DNA of 64,000 nucleotides, taken from NCBI GenBank assembly GCA_947503965.1, contig CANNFU010000010.1, positions 1 through 64,000 on the forward strand, in the 5' to 3' direction. Within the stretch, counting starts at the first letter, position 1, and every line of letters begins with the position of its first letter. The notes under the pieces were generated by a model, which worked only from the letters and a program-made list of their open reading frames with translations, made no database searches and was not told where the DNA came from. This stretch comes from an uncultured Paracoccaceae bacterium (lineage in GTDB: Bacteria; Pseudomonadota; Alphaproteobacteria; Rhodobacterales; Rhodobacteraceae). Positions 1-8,037 of the stretch are shown in pieces. Position numbers and translations under genes: made by a program.

Positions 1-26
1 AGTGTCCACCATCGATAGTGGACACT
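1..26. repeat. Perfect 9-bp inverted repeat at the window edge
   Basis: AGTGTCCAC at 1-9 is followed by an 8-base loop and its exact complement GTGGACACT at 18-26. It directly abuts a 5'-truncated DinB-like gene, so it may be the end of a mobile element or a recombination scar. The other side lies outside the window, so this is only a suggestion. Confidence 0.5.
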
Positions 27-29
27 TAG

Positions 30-338
30 ATGGCTCCAACGGAACGCGTTAGGTCGGGTTCAGCGGACGCTCACGATTGGTCTGAGTACAAGCGCGAACG
101 AGAGGCGTTGGACGAGGAAATCAGCTTATGGTGCGACAGCTTGACTAATGCCGATGTATCACGAGAGGTCGAATGGATGAGGGGCGGCACGCCTGTAGAG
201 ACAAATTTCGGATTCAATCTCGTCCACATGTTCAATCACGCCACACATCATCGCGGTCAGGTTCATGCCATGCTCACGAGTGCGGGTATTGATCCGGGTT
301 CTACAGACTTGCCAATGCTACCTGAGATGTCTGAGTAA
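30..338 (+). pseudogene. 5'-truncated DinB-family protein
   Basis: The 102-residue reading frame ends in a segment typical of the C-terminal half of DinB/DUF664-like metal-binding four-helix proteins: HMFNHATHHRGQVHAML followed by a DLPMLPE tail. The HxxxHRGQ histidines are the family's metal ligands. Complete family members are usually about 160-170 residues, so roughly the first 60-80 residues are missing. The upstream sequence is an inverted repeat rather than coding sequence, and I see no convincing ribosome site before the ATG at 30. I read it as a gene broken by an insertion or rearrangement. Less likely it is a short functional domain. Confidence 0.6.
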
Positions 339-651
339 GGACAGGCGGTGTTTCAGAAACCAAAGCAGAGCCGCCATTGGCGCAGCCGCAGCGAATTGGC
401 GCTCTGTCCCGCATCATACCAGTTCGCGCACGGTGCAGCGAAGGTCGTTTTCTGCTAGAGACTTCTCTGAAAGTGCCAATACAGGTTCAAGGAGTCCAAT
501 TTAGCCGGACAGATTTTGATTGTGCCGATATCCTCGAAACTGCTCCTGCGAATTTACGGGAATTGCTGCCGCGCATCGGCATAGTCAGAAGGGCGGCATA
601 AGGGAGGTTGCAATAAGCTTCTTTCTACATTGTCATCGTCATAGCGCAGAG
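339..651. other. Non-coding gap, nothing recognised
   Basis: This stretch of about 310 bases separates the DinB remnant from the minus-strand gene that ends at 652. Short open frames exist but overlap each other and lack ribosome sites or recognisable motifs. I see no tRNA-like fold or clear terminator. Confidence 0.4.
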
Positions 652-1377
652 CTATTCCCAATCGATCTTCGGCCACATCTCTTGGACCTTTTTCTTGGCG
701 ATCCTTGCCAACTGGGTCTTTACCTCCGGGATATCATCACCCCTTTGTAGGACACGGTAAAATGTCTGATACTTGTGCCCCTTCTCAAGACACCAGGTAC
801 GCAAATTCAGGTCCTTTTTGGCCAGTTCTTCGCTAACCCATTGGCTTCTTCGTAGTCGTGCTTGAAAATATTCTCGGATGGCTGGGGTAATGACTAACTC
901 AGCTGTTGTTGCTGATGCAAAGCGCGCTGTTACAATGACGGCGCCGAATGGTTCAATGCGCTGCGGTTTGTTCTTTTCACCGGTGAGTGGTACGCCGTCG
1001 ATCTCTAACGTCCAATAAATCTTGGGGTTTGGGCGTGCCATTCTAATCACGCTTTTCTTACCGTCTTTTGGTTCCTGGCCGAACGGCAGGAGGGGTAGGG
1101 TGATGCTATCGGCAGTGCTGTGTGTTGCTATGATCTGAAACAGGGAAATCCCGTCGACTTCAGCCGGGACAGCTACCGCCGATTTCTTGTCGATCACGAC
1201 AAGTGTCTTGGCTTCACTGTTTTTCGAGAAGGTCACATGATAGCCCTTGGCGCCCTCGCGTAAATAGGCGTTGACCCTATATCCATCGGCGACGAGGTCG
1301 GCAGCTTGATCCCAAAACACTGCGTTGAAAGCCAGTATCTGGTCTAGGTCTGCACTTTTCACTGTTTTTGCCTTCAT
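652..1377 (-). CDS. Hypothetical protein with possible C-terminal helix-turn-helix
   Basis: This 241-residue protein is not recognised. The first 170 residues look mixed alpha/beta and soluble, with no signal peptide or membrane segment. The C-terminal part (about 190-241: LRTWCLEKGHKYQTFYRVLQ and following basic helices) resembles a small helix-turn-helix, with a conserved-looking WCLEKG turn. It is transcribed divergently from the conjugation operon, sharing the roughly 200-base gap in which the tra promoter must lie. That position suits a transcriptional regulator of transfer, but this is inference from location and a weak HTH look. No enzymatic motif is visible. Confidence 0.6.
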   Translation of the reverse strand: MKAKTVKSADLDQILAFNAVFWDQAADLVADGYRVNAYLREGAKGYHVTFSKNSEAKTLVVIDKKSAVAVPAEVDGISLFQIIATHSTADSITLPLLPFGQEPKDGKKSVIRMARPNPKIYWTLEIDGVPLTGEKNKPQRIEPFGAVIVTARFASATTAELVITPAIREYFQARLRRSQWVSEELAKKDLNLRTWCLEKGHKYQTFYRVLQRGDDIPEVKTQLARIAKKKVQEMWPKIDWE

Positions 1378-1481
1378 ACTGGCTCTGATCGCCTGTTATT
1401 CTTGGCGTCCAATGTTGCCGATCTGAGCAACGGAGTCACCCTCTTTTTCAGGTTTCACACGGACAAGAATTTCTCTTATTT

Positions 1482-1511
1482 GTGTAACATTTATTTTTTT
1501 TCACTTTTTAT
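1482..1511 (+). promoter_or_regulatory. Putative tra-operon control element (shared with traD)
   Basis: GTGTAACAT at 1482-1490, then 11 bases, then CACTTTTTAT at 1502-1511. The same arrangement, GTGTAAAAT-N11-CACTTTTAT, occurs upstream of traD at 29938-29966. The outer GTG and CAC triplets form a dyad with 17 bases between them. It lies 73 bases before the pilin start in AT-rich sequence. A TTGCAT (1513-1518) or TTGACT (1520-1525) could serve as a -35 hexamer, but no good -10 is obvious. Confidence 0.45.
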
Positions 1512-1583
1512 CTTGCATCTTGACTATTCTTCTTTCTACCCTAGGGCGAGAGCTCGTTGCTCTCTCCAACAGAGGTAAAAGAC

Positions 1584-1967
1584 ATGTTCAAAAAACTCAT
1601 CCTATCCAACTTTGGCTGCCTGACTGTTGTGACAGCGGCCGTCATGGCTCCGTCATTGGCATCAGCCGCCGGTGCCGGTGCAACCGGTATCGACGCATCG
1701 TTCACAACGATGCTTGGCGACCTGAATACAATGCTCGGCGGCAACTTTGGCGCGCTGATGCTGCTGGTGTCGCTGATCATCGGTATCGGCGTTTACGCTG
1801 TGACGTCGAATTGGAAATGGGTCATCTCAAGCGTGATGATCGCGTTCCTGATCGGCTACGGCGTCGACATCATCAACGGTATCGGTGGTGTGACAGCGAC
1901 CGTCGATATGTTGATAGCCGCTGCCGAGGTTCCATCCGTCACCCTTGACGGTGCTGGCCCAGTCTAA
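1584..1967 (+). CDS. traA: TraA-like F-type pilin precursor
   Basis: This 127-residue small hydrophobic protein is first in the conjugation operon, the position of pilin genes in F-type systems. It has a basic N-terminus (MFKKL), a long signal region ending near ASA-A (about residue 29), then two hydrophobic segments separated by a short polar loop (SNWKW). That two-helix hairpin is the F-pilin fold. The start at 1584 is chosen because AGAGG at 1571-1575 is well placed. Two upstream GTG/TTG-type starts would add residues without a ribosome site. Function as the major conjugative pilin is inferred from size, topology and position rather than residue identity. Confidence 0.75.
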   Translation: MFKKLILSNFGCLTVVTAAVMAPSLASAAGAGATGIDASFTTMLGDLNTMLGGNFGALMLLVSLIIGIGVYAVTSNWKWVISSVMIAFLIGYGVDIINGIGGVTATVDMLIAAAEVPSVTLDGAGPV

Positions 1968-2033
1968 AGCTGGGTCCGTGGGCTCCGAAGTTGGCGGCGG
2001 GGCCCACATCAACATTGATCATGGGGGATCAAG

Positions 2034-2330
2034 ATGTCTGACAACTCTAACATTGTTCTTATTGAACAAAAGCTCGAAGTACCCGGGCGTTTGTTTTTCT
2101 TCACCGCTGATGATGCTGCAATGTTCCTTGGGCCCTGCTTTGTTGCGTTCTTGGGCCGCAACCTTATCGCTGGTGTCGTCATTGGCCTGATACTCTTTGG
2201 CCTCTGGCGTCGTCTCAAAGGGGAAGGTGGAATTGAGCGGCTGAAAGCGGCCGCATACTGGTTTTTGCCTCCCGAGATTTCTCCATATCGGTCGTTTCCG
2301 CGCTCCGATGTGGTTCATTGGAGGGGATAG
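2034..2330 (+). CDS. traL: TraL, conjugative pilus assembly protein
   Basis: This 98-residue protein matches the TraL family (VirB3-like component of F-type secretion). A short N-terminal cytoplasmic stretch ends in LEVPGRLFFFTADDA. Two closely spaced hydrophobic stretches follow (about residues 28-57), then a basic R-R-L-K-G region and a conserved C-terminal YWFLPPEISPYRSFPRS segment. Members sit in the inner membrane and act in pilus assembly. It lies between the pilin and traE genes, as in F. The start at 2034 follows GGGGATCAAG. Confidence 0.88.
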   Translation: MSDNSNIVLIEQKLEVPGRLFFFTADDAAMFLGPCFVAFLGRNLIAGVVIGLILFGLWRRLKGEGGIERLKAAAYWFLPPEISPYRSFPRSDVVHWRG

Positions 2331-2332
2331 CC

Positions 2333-2887
2333 ATGAGCCCTGATCAACAATCGCGACAACTACGGTCTGCCCGTGGTACGCGCAATCTCTTCATCTTGAT
2401 TTCACTTGTGCAGTTGGCCGTCATTGTCATGCTGGTAGGGTCCTATACCCAAATCCAGCGCACAACTGTTCTTGTTCCTTCGCGCATTAGTGACGGCATG
2501 GTAGCAGCGGGTGCTGTGGACTCACGTTACGTTGAATCTCTCGCGCTAGACGCGGTCTACGCGTTTTACAATGTGAGCCCTGAGACTGCCGCCTATGGTC
2601 GGCGTGTCGTGGAGCGGCTGTCGAGTGTGCGAGATCGGCCGCGACTTCTGGATGCCTTCGACACCGTTGCTGAAGACATTCGTGAGCGCCGTATCTCGAC
2701 CACGTTTTTCCCAGAGCGCTTGGATCACGACATGAACGGGCTGCGCATTGTGGTCACAGGTAACCTTGCCACCTTTATCGAAACGCAACGTGTGACGCGG
2801 GAAGAACGGGTCATCACTCTGATCTTTGTTGAAGAGGCATCGTCGGTTCGCCTTGCTTCAATGACTGTTGAGGAGACTGCGTCATGA
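2333..2887 (+). CDS. traE: TraE, conjugative pilus assembly protein
   Basis: This 184-residue protein has one N-terminal membrane anchor (about residues 20-42: NLFILISLVQLAVIVMLVG) and a periplasmic domain. That is the bitopic topology of TraE, the VirB8 counterpart that bridges the inner-membrane and core parts of the channel. The ATG at 2333 is preferred over an upstream TTG because GGAGGGG at 2320-2326 is correctly spaced. It begins two bases after traL stops and overlaps traK by four bases (ATGA). Length and position agree with the family. Confidence 0.85.
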   Translation: MSPDQQSRQLRSARGTRNLFILISLVQLAVIVMLVGSYTQIQRTTVLVPSRISDGMVAAGAVDSRYVESLALDAVYAFYNVSPETAAYGRRVVERLSSVRDRPRLLDAFDTVAEDIRERRISTTFFPERLDHDMNGLRIVVTGNLATFIETQRVTREERVITLIFVEEASSVRLASMTVEETAS

Positions 2888-3597
2888 ATCGCTTTGCTTT
2901 GCTCATTGGTTTGATGGTTATGCTTTTGTCGTGGTCTCAGGCCGCGGCTGATACAGTTCGACTGACAACGCGACCGGACCAGAACATCAGTTTTGATGCA
3001 TCCGTGACCGGGCCAACTCGCATTTCCATTGTTGGCCATCGGATTTCCAAAATCCTTCAAAGCTCCAGCAATTTCGAGATGGTCAATGATGAAAGCACCG
3101 GAGATGTGTTTCTACGGTTCGCTGGGGGCCAGCCGACATCTGAAAGTGGCTACATTGTCACCGAAACGGGTCACACGATTGGGTTCACAATGAACCCGAA
3201 AACAGAGCTTGAGAACCATACCGTCTTGGTGACGCTGCGTGGTGTTTCGACCTCCGCTGCCGTATCTCAACAAACGAATGCTCCCGCATCGTCATCTGGC
3301 TTTGCCGTGAACTCTGGCGGAAGTGGTTCTTCACGGACGGCCAATCTAGTTAGCTTCACGCGTCAAGCCTATGCGGCCCGGATAGGTAATCGCGCTGCGT
3401 CTGGACAGCGGGTCGGTAACTTTGCGTCTTACTCAGCAGGTGGGCTGATTGCCCGTATCTCCGTTGCGAGTGCTCGGAGCGGCCAGATTCCAGCGGAACG
3501 CCAGTTTTACCGGTCCAGTCGCACGCTCGCCGTCTACGTCGATCGGGTGATTTCCGGTGGGAAGGTTTGGGTCATTGTTGTGGAGGACACAAGATGA
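2884..3597 (+). CDS. traK: TraK, secretin-like pilus assembly protein
   Basis: This 237-residue secreted protein has a signal peptide ending near AAAD (about residue 23). The body is beta-rich with an HRISKI segment and a C-terminal module (RQFYRSSRTLAVYVDRVISGGKVWVIVVED) like the TraK C-terminal domain that joins TraB and TraV in the outer-membrane core. TraK is the VirB9-like member of F-type systems. The start overlaps the traE stop by ATGA and the end overlaps traB by ATGA, which implies translational coupling. Confidence 0.85.
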   Translation: MNRFALLIGLMVMLLSWSQAAADTVRLTTRPDQNISFDASVTGPTRISIVGHRISKILQSSSNFEMVNDESTGDVFLRFAGGQPTSESGYIVTETGHTIGFTMNPKTELENHTVLVTLRGVSTSAAVSQQTNAPASSSGFAVNSGGSGSSRTANLVSFTRQAYAARIGNRAASGQRVGNFASYSAGGLIARISVASARSGQIPAERQFYRSSRTLAVYVDRVISGGKVWVIVVEDTR

Positions 3598-4904
3598 GCA
3601 ATACGTCTCGCAGAAATAAGCAATTGATCATCGCCGGCATGATGGGCGTTGTCGGTCTTGGAGCGATGTTTGTGGTCAGTCAGACGCTCAACACCGGAGG
3701 GCCTGGTATCCCAACGGGTCAGGCCGAGAGTGGCGTGACAACCACCATGATTGCTGATCGGACCCGTGCAGCTGCGCCTGAGATGTCATGGATCAAAGAT
3801 GCAGCGACTGAGTTGGAGGATCTTCGCGACAAGTACGTCAATTTGGAGACTTCTGTTCAGACAATGGTCGAACTTCATGAAGCTGAGAAGGCGCAAACGG
3901 CTTCGGAATATGACGCCATTCTCTCGCGATATGAAGAGACTATCAACGCTTTGCAACAACAAGTTGAGGCAGGGCAGGGGGGCGCACTAAACCCCGCGTC
4001 AGGCAATTCTCAAAGTACGGGGTTTAACCTCCCTGGCAGTGATCTGGTGGCGGACTTTCTGTCACCAGCTGCCGTGCGTCCCCCTGCGAACGGCCCGCTT
4101 GGTCCGCAAACCTCGCCGAACAACAATTCTGGCGGCACATTTCCGATACAAGCGCAGCCTGGGGCAGGGGGGCCGTCCGCTGGATCCACACCAGGGTTCG
4201 AACCTATACCTTTTTCCCGTCAATTCACTCTGACGTCCTCTGGGTCGCCCGCCGATGAGGAAGATGTGCCCGCTCATCTTTCAAACTATCTGCCTGCAGG
4301 GTCCTATGCGCCGGCCATTGTTCTTTCAGGGGTTGATGCGTCCACATCCGTGACAAGTCAGGCCGAGCCTGTGCCGGTCATCTTTCGCATCACATCACCC
4401 GCAATTACTGCTGGGACGCGCTCAACCCAGGGTCATACGATTGATTTGACGGGTTGCACGGTTACGGGTTCAGCAAGAGGTGATCTGAGCTCTGAGCGTG
4501 TTTACGTCCGGCTTCTCAAACTATCTTGTGTTCAGTCCGGTGGTCGCGTTTTTGAACGTGATGTCGCTGGGTACATGAGCGGTGCTGGCAAAGCTGGCGC
4601 ACGTGGTTTGGTTGTGTCCCGCGAAGGTCGCTTGATCAACAACGCTGCGATTGCCGGAGCCCTTGGGGGTTTGGCTGATGGGATCAAGAGCGTTGGTGAT
4701 GCCGCCTCTGGTGCTGAAGCAACTTCGTTTGAAGATGTGCTGAACAGCGCCGGTGCTTCTTCGGCCGCTGGTGGTGTCAGCGGCGCGGCTAACCGTCTGA
4801 GCGAGTATTACATCGAACGCGCTGAGCAGTATCAGCCTGTTGTCTCGCTCTACGGTGGCACGCAAGTCGAACTTGTCTTCATGGAAGGCGTGAACCTTGA
4901 ATAG
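3594..4904 (+). CDS. traB: TraB, VirB10-like channel protein
   Basis: This 436-residue protein spans the periplasm. It has a short cytoplasmic N-terminus, one membrane segment (about residues 12-29, IAGMMGVVGLGAMFVVSQ), a coiled coil (about 55-125), a proline/glycine/asparagine-rich linker, and a C-terminal beta-barrel domain including LPAGSYAPAIVLSGVDAST and a late VSLYGGTQVELVFMEGV. These are hallmarks of TraB/VirB10. It overlaps traK by four bases. A tiny lipoprotein gene begins inside its last codons. Confidence 0.9.
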   Translation: MSNTSRRNKQLIIAGMMGVVGLGAMFVVSQTLNTGGPGIPTGQAESGVTTTMIADRTRAAAPEMSWIKDAATELEDLRDKYVNLETSVQTMVELHEAEKAQTASEYDAILSRYEETINALQQQVEAGQGGALNPASGNSQSTGFNLPGSDLVADFLSPAAVRPPANGPLGPQTSPNNNSGGTFPIQAQPGAGGPSAGSTPGFEPIPFSRQFTLTSSGSPADEEDVPAHLSNYLPAGSYAPAIVLSGVDASTSVTSQAEPVPVIFRITSPAITAGTRSTQGHTIDLTGCTVTGSARGDLSSERVYVRLLKLSCVQSGGRVFERDVAGYMSGAGKAGARGLVVSREGRLINNAAIAGALGGLADGIKSVGDAASGAEATSFEDVLNSAGASSAAGGVSGAANRLSEYYIERAEQYQPVVSLYGGTQVELVFMEGVNLE

Positions 4905-5004
4905 GTTCTGCCTCCTCGTCCTGTGCGCGCTCGTCAGCGCATGTGCTGAGCATGACCATTTTTGTGGCCCCATGCTCCCCTCATATTTGGAGAACTCAGA
5001 ATGA
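4897..5004 (+). CDS. Tiny lipoprotein between traB and traV
   Basis: A 35-residue frame opens at TTG 4897, inside the last codons of traB, and closes with TGA at 5002-5004, overlapping the traV ATG. A Shine-Dalgarno GGAAGG lies at 4883-4888, eight bases before the TTG. The product starts NRFCLLVLCALVSAC, a textbook signal sequence and lipobox (L-V-S-A-C), giving a mature peptide of about 20 residues (CAEHDHFCGPMLPSYLENSE). Its overlap with both neighbours and the ribosome site argue that it is real. Function is unknown. Small lipoproteins in conjugation operons often serve entry exclusion or core assembly, but this is only analogy. Confidence 0.7.
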   Translation: MNRFCLLVLCALVSACAEHDHFCGPMLPSYLENSE

Positions 5005-5399
5005 ACCGCCAACTCATTTTTGTTGTCGCCGTTGCTTTGGCCGGATGTGGCGAAAGCAGTACCGAGAAGAACTTCCTATGTGGTGCCCAAACCGGTCAGC
5101 CGTGCAGAACTATGGCCGAGATCGATAGCGCCGGTACTTTGGGTGGGTCGACCGTTGCTGAGAACCCTCAAGACAGCCAAAACGATCAGCTGACGCAACC
5201 GATCCTAACGGGTGGCAAACCTGGATCAGCGGTCGCGGGTGTTCCTGCAGGTGGCGCTGCATATCAATCGGCGCAGTACAGGATCCCTGAAAAAACCGGT
5301 CGCCTATGGCTGCCACCATATCTCGATGAAGCCGAGATCCTTCATGAGGGTACTTACGCGCATTTCGTTGTCCGCGAAGCACGGTGGGGAGCGCGATAA
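5001..5399 (+). CDS. traV: TraV, outer-membrane lipoprotein of the core complex
   Basis: This 132-residue lipoprotein has lipobox ALAGC (Cys at about residue 16). TraV is the VirB7-like lipoprotein that anchors TraK/TraB in the outer membrane. Cysteines just after the lipobox region (NFLCGAQ, QPCRTM) and a C-terminal PEKTGRLWLPPYLDEAEILHEGTY region resemble TraV family members. GGAG at 4989-4992 supports the ATG at 5001. The stop overlaps the traC ATG (TAATG). Confidence 0.85.
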   Translation: MNRQLIFVVAVALAGCGESSTEKNFLCGAQTGQPCRTMAEIDSAGTLGGSTVAENPQDSQNDQLTQPILTGGKPGSAVAGVPAGGAAYQSAQYRIPEKTGRLWLPPYLDEAEILHEGTYAHFVVREARWGAR

Positions 5400-7879
5400 T
5401 GGGTGCATTTGCCAACTTTATGTCATCACTCTTGGATGATGCTCCGTTCACGATGGAGGATCGCGAGTCATTCGTTGATCATGTTTTCTCAGATCTGTTG
5501 TCCTATCGAATTTATGATCCAGAGGACAATCTGTTTCACAACGTTGGCACCGTGGGCTTTTTGCTTGAGACGCCTCCGATCATTGGTGCGGATGTTTTTC
5601 GAACATTGCAGACGGCAATCTCAAGCTATTGCCCATCTGACGGGACTGTTCAGTTCATCTCATGGGCGTCCCCAAATCTGATGCCAAGCCTGACGCGGTG
5701 GTCGAGTCAGCGTCACGTTCAAACGCCGCTCATGCGGAAGATGGTTGAACGCCGGATTGGTCACTTTAACAGTCTCCGTTTCGGAACAAATGGTCACATG
5801 AAGTGTGTTCCACACACGCGACGCATTCTGATTGCAGGTTGGATCGATGGGGATCCCTCCCAAAGCCAACTGAAGGGCCTCAAGGAGTTTCGTCGCAACC
5901 TCATTCTTGCAATGGGTGGCGATACGCTTTGCGTGAATGTGCAGCCCAACACATTCCTCGAACTGTTGTCTGAAATGCTTCACACGCGTGGCTCTGTCTC
6001 GGCTGAACCTCTTGTTTATGACGATGATGTTCCTCTGAACTACCAACTGCCGGGGGCAGGGCTTGCGGTGGCAAGCGATGGGATGTCCTTCCTTAATTCT
6101 CCAGAACTGTCGGTGTCATCTGCGACGGTGCGCATGGTGCCGCATGAATGGGCTGCTGCATTGGGGTCCTTGTTCAATGGATCACCGGATCGTCCAGATG
6201 ATAACCCTCATGGTCCGGTTTTGACCTGCCTGACAGCGCGGTCCAAGCCAAACCGCCAGAGCATGTCGGAAGTTGTCAAGAAGCGCGCAAAGCTGGAGCA
6301 CGCAAAGACAACGAATTTCGGCAAGTGGATGTCTGATTTGCCGGAGCAAGATGCAGAATACGAAGGTTTACAGGCACAGCTTGAACGCGGTGAACGGATC
6401 TTTGAAACGCTCACAACCGTCTCGGCATATGCCCGTGGTGATGTCGATGACAGCACTGCCGCTCTTTCTGAAATGCGCAAGATCTACTCGATGGTTGGCG
6501 TGACTTTGGAAAAGGACAACTTTCTCCAGTTGCCTGTTTTTCTAGCTGGGTTGCCATTTCAGGCCAGCGGTCCTCGGATTGAAGACATGCGCAAGGCATC
6601 GCGGGTCAAGAAAAGAAAAGGCGCGGCGGTCACTGCATTGGCCCCGATCCACGGTGAATATGTGGGTCCGCGCCAATACACGGGTTTGCTCTTGTGCGGA
6701 CGACAAGGTCAGCTTTGCGATTGGGACAACTATCGGTCGTCCGGCAACTACAACGTCTCTGTGGTTGGCAAGTCGGGTGCCGGTAAATCAGTGTTCATGC
6801 AGGAGCTTGTCACATCGATCTACTCTGGCGGTGGGCGCGTGTTGGTCATCGATGATGGTCAATCGTTCAAGACGACATGTGAAATCATTGGTGGCGATTG
6901 GTTGAGCATCGGTTCCGGCAGTCAGTTTCGGCTCAATCCATTCGCGATGCTCAGTGCCGAGCATATGGATTCGATAGAGTACCGCGGCGAGGCGCTTGAG
7001 TTGATCACCCGCGTCATTGCAACGATGGCGAACCTCGGTGAACAGCGCGAGGGTCGGGTCTCTGGGATCGAAGAAGAGTTCATTGAGCTTGCCTGTGCGG
7101 ACGTGTGGGATCGGCTTGGCAATGACGGCAACGTCACCGAAGTGCTTAAGATCCTTAAGTCGAATGTCAAAGATGAGCCCCGTCTGATCGATGTCGTAAC
7201 GAAGCTCAGCCGTTACGCGGTTGGCGGTACTTATGGCGAAATGTTTGACGGCCCATCCAACGTGTCGATCGATAGCACTTTCACCGTTTTTGAGATGTCA
7301 GAACTGAAGTCTCAAAAGGATCTGGAAGCCGTTGTCCTGCAGATCATCATGTTCCTGGGGACCGAGTTGATGTTCAAAACGGATCGCTCCACGCGCGTCG
7401 CGATCCTGATTGATGAAGCCTGGGATATGCTTGGTGCTGAAACCGCAAACTTCCTTGAAGGCGTTGTTCGCCGGGCTCGAAAGTACACCGGTGCGCTTAT
7501 CACAGGCACCCAATCTATGCTGGATTATTACGAAAACCCAGCCGCTCTTGTCTGCCTCCAGAACAGTGATTGGACGATCTTCCTGTCTCAAAAGCCTGAG
7601 GTGATCGATCAGCTGGTCGCCGATGGTCGGCTCAATGCGCCAGAAGGGATTGCGCATAGCCTAAAGTCTCTCACCTCCGTGAAGGGCCAGTTTTCCGAGT
7701 GCGGCATTCGTGGCCCGGAAGGCTGGCTCTTTGGCCGGCTGCTGCTGGACAAGTACTCATTGGCGATTTTCTCGACCACTGGCCATATGGTCCAGAAGCT
7801 GAATGACCTCGTGAACGTGCGCGGCATGAACATGGGTGACGCCCTTGAACAACTCGTTGAGAGCGGGGAGGTCATTTGA
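5399..7879 (+). CDS. traC: TraC, VirB4-like secretion ATPase
   Basis: This 826-residue protein is the cytoplasmic ATPase that powers pilus assembly. The N-terminal half is the TraC/VirB4 N domain. Walker A (GKSGAGKS) is near residue 455 and Walker B (VAILIDEAWDML) near 669, followed by the typical ITGTQSMLDYY and LSQKPE segments. The ATG at 5399, overlapping the traV stop, is preferred because GGGGAG lies at 5385-5390. A longer GTG start at 5384 would run into that site. Length and motif order are normal for the family. Confidence 0.93.
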   Translation: MGAFANFMSSLLDDAPFTMEDRESFVDHVFSDLLSYRIYDPEDNLFHNVGTVGFLLETPPIIGADVFRTLQTAISSYCPSDGTVQFISWASPNLMPSLTRWSSQRHVQTPLMRKMVERRIGHFNSLRFGTNGHMKCVPHTRRILIAGWIDGDPSQSQLKGLKEFRRNLILAMGGDTLCVNVQPNTFLELLSEMLHTRGSVSAEPLVYDDDVPLNYQLPGAGLAVASDGMSFLNSPELSVSSATVRMVPHEWAAALGSLFNGSPDRPDDNPHGPVLTCLTARSKPNRQSMSEVVKKRAKLEHAKTTNFGKWMSDLPEQDAEYEGLQAQLERGERIFETLTTVSAYARGDVDDSTAALSEMRKIYSMVGVTLEKDNFLQLPVFLAGLPFQASGPRIEDMRKASRVKKRKGAAVTALAPIHGEYVGPRQYTGLLLCGRQGQLCDWDNYRSSGNYNVSVVGKSGAGKSVFMQELVTSIYSGGGRVLVIDDGQSFKTTCEIIGGDWLSIGSGSQFRLNPFAMLSAEHMDSIEYRGEALELITRVIATMANLGEQREGRVSGIEEEFIELACADVWDRLGNDGNVTEVLKILKSNVKDEPRLIDVVTKLSRYAVGGTYGEMFDGPSNVSIDSTFTVFEMSELKSQKDLEAVVLQIIMFLGTELMFKTDRSTRVAILIDEAWDMLGAETANFLEGVVRRARKYTGALITGTQSMLDYYENPAALVCLQNSDWTIFLSQKPEVIDQLVADGRLNAPEGIAHSLKSLTSVKGQFSECGIRGPEGWLFGRLLLDKYSLAIFSTTGHMVQKLNDLVNVRGMNMGDALEQLVESGEVI

Positions 7880-8037
7880 TGCTTGAAGGGCTCACCATTT
7901 GGTTGGCGATGGTCGGCGTTGCGACAATTGCCATGTTCACCTTTGATGTTCTCTGCTGGACATGGCGGAAGCTGAAGAATGCGGTTCGCCAGTTCTCAAC
8001 AATTTCATCTCAGCGCTCGGTGAAAACCGATGACTGA
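7879..8037 (+). CDS. Small single-TM protein between traC and trbI
   Basis: This 52-residue frame begins with an ATG overlapping the traC stop (TGATG) and ends overlapping trbI. Residues about 5-28 (LTIWLAMVGVATIAMFTFDVLCW) form one hydrophobic helix followed by a basic stretch (RKLKNAVRQ), so it is probably an inner-membrane protein with a cytoplasmic C-terminus. It is not TraR, which occupies this position in F and has zinc-binding cysteines. Coupling to both neighbours makes it a likely real gene. I do not recognise a family. Confidence 0.65.
   Translation: MLEGLTIWLAMVGVATIAMFTFDVLCWTWRKLKNAVRQFSTISSQRSVKTDD

Noticed and set aside
1520..1948. + strand frame of 142 codons overlapping the pilin
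   Set aside because: Arg-rich shadow of the pilin gene in another frame.
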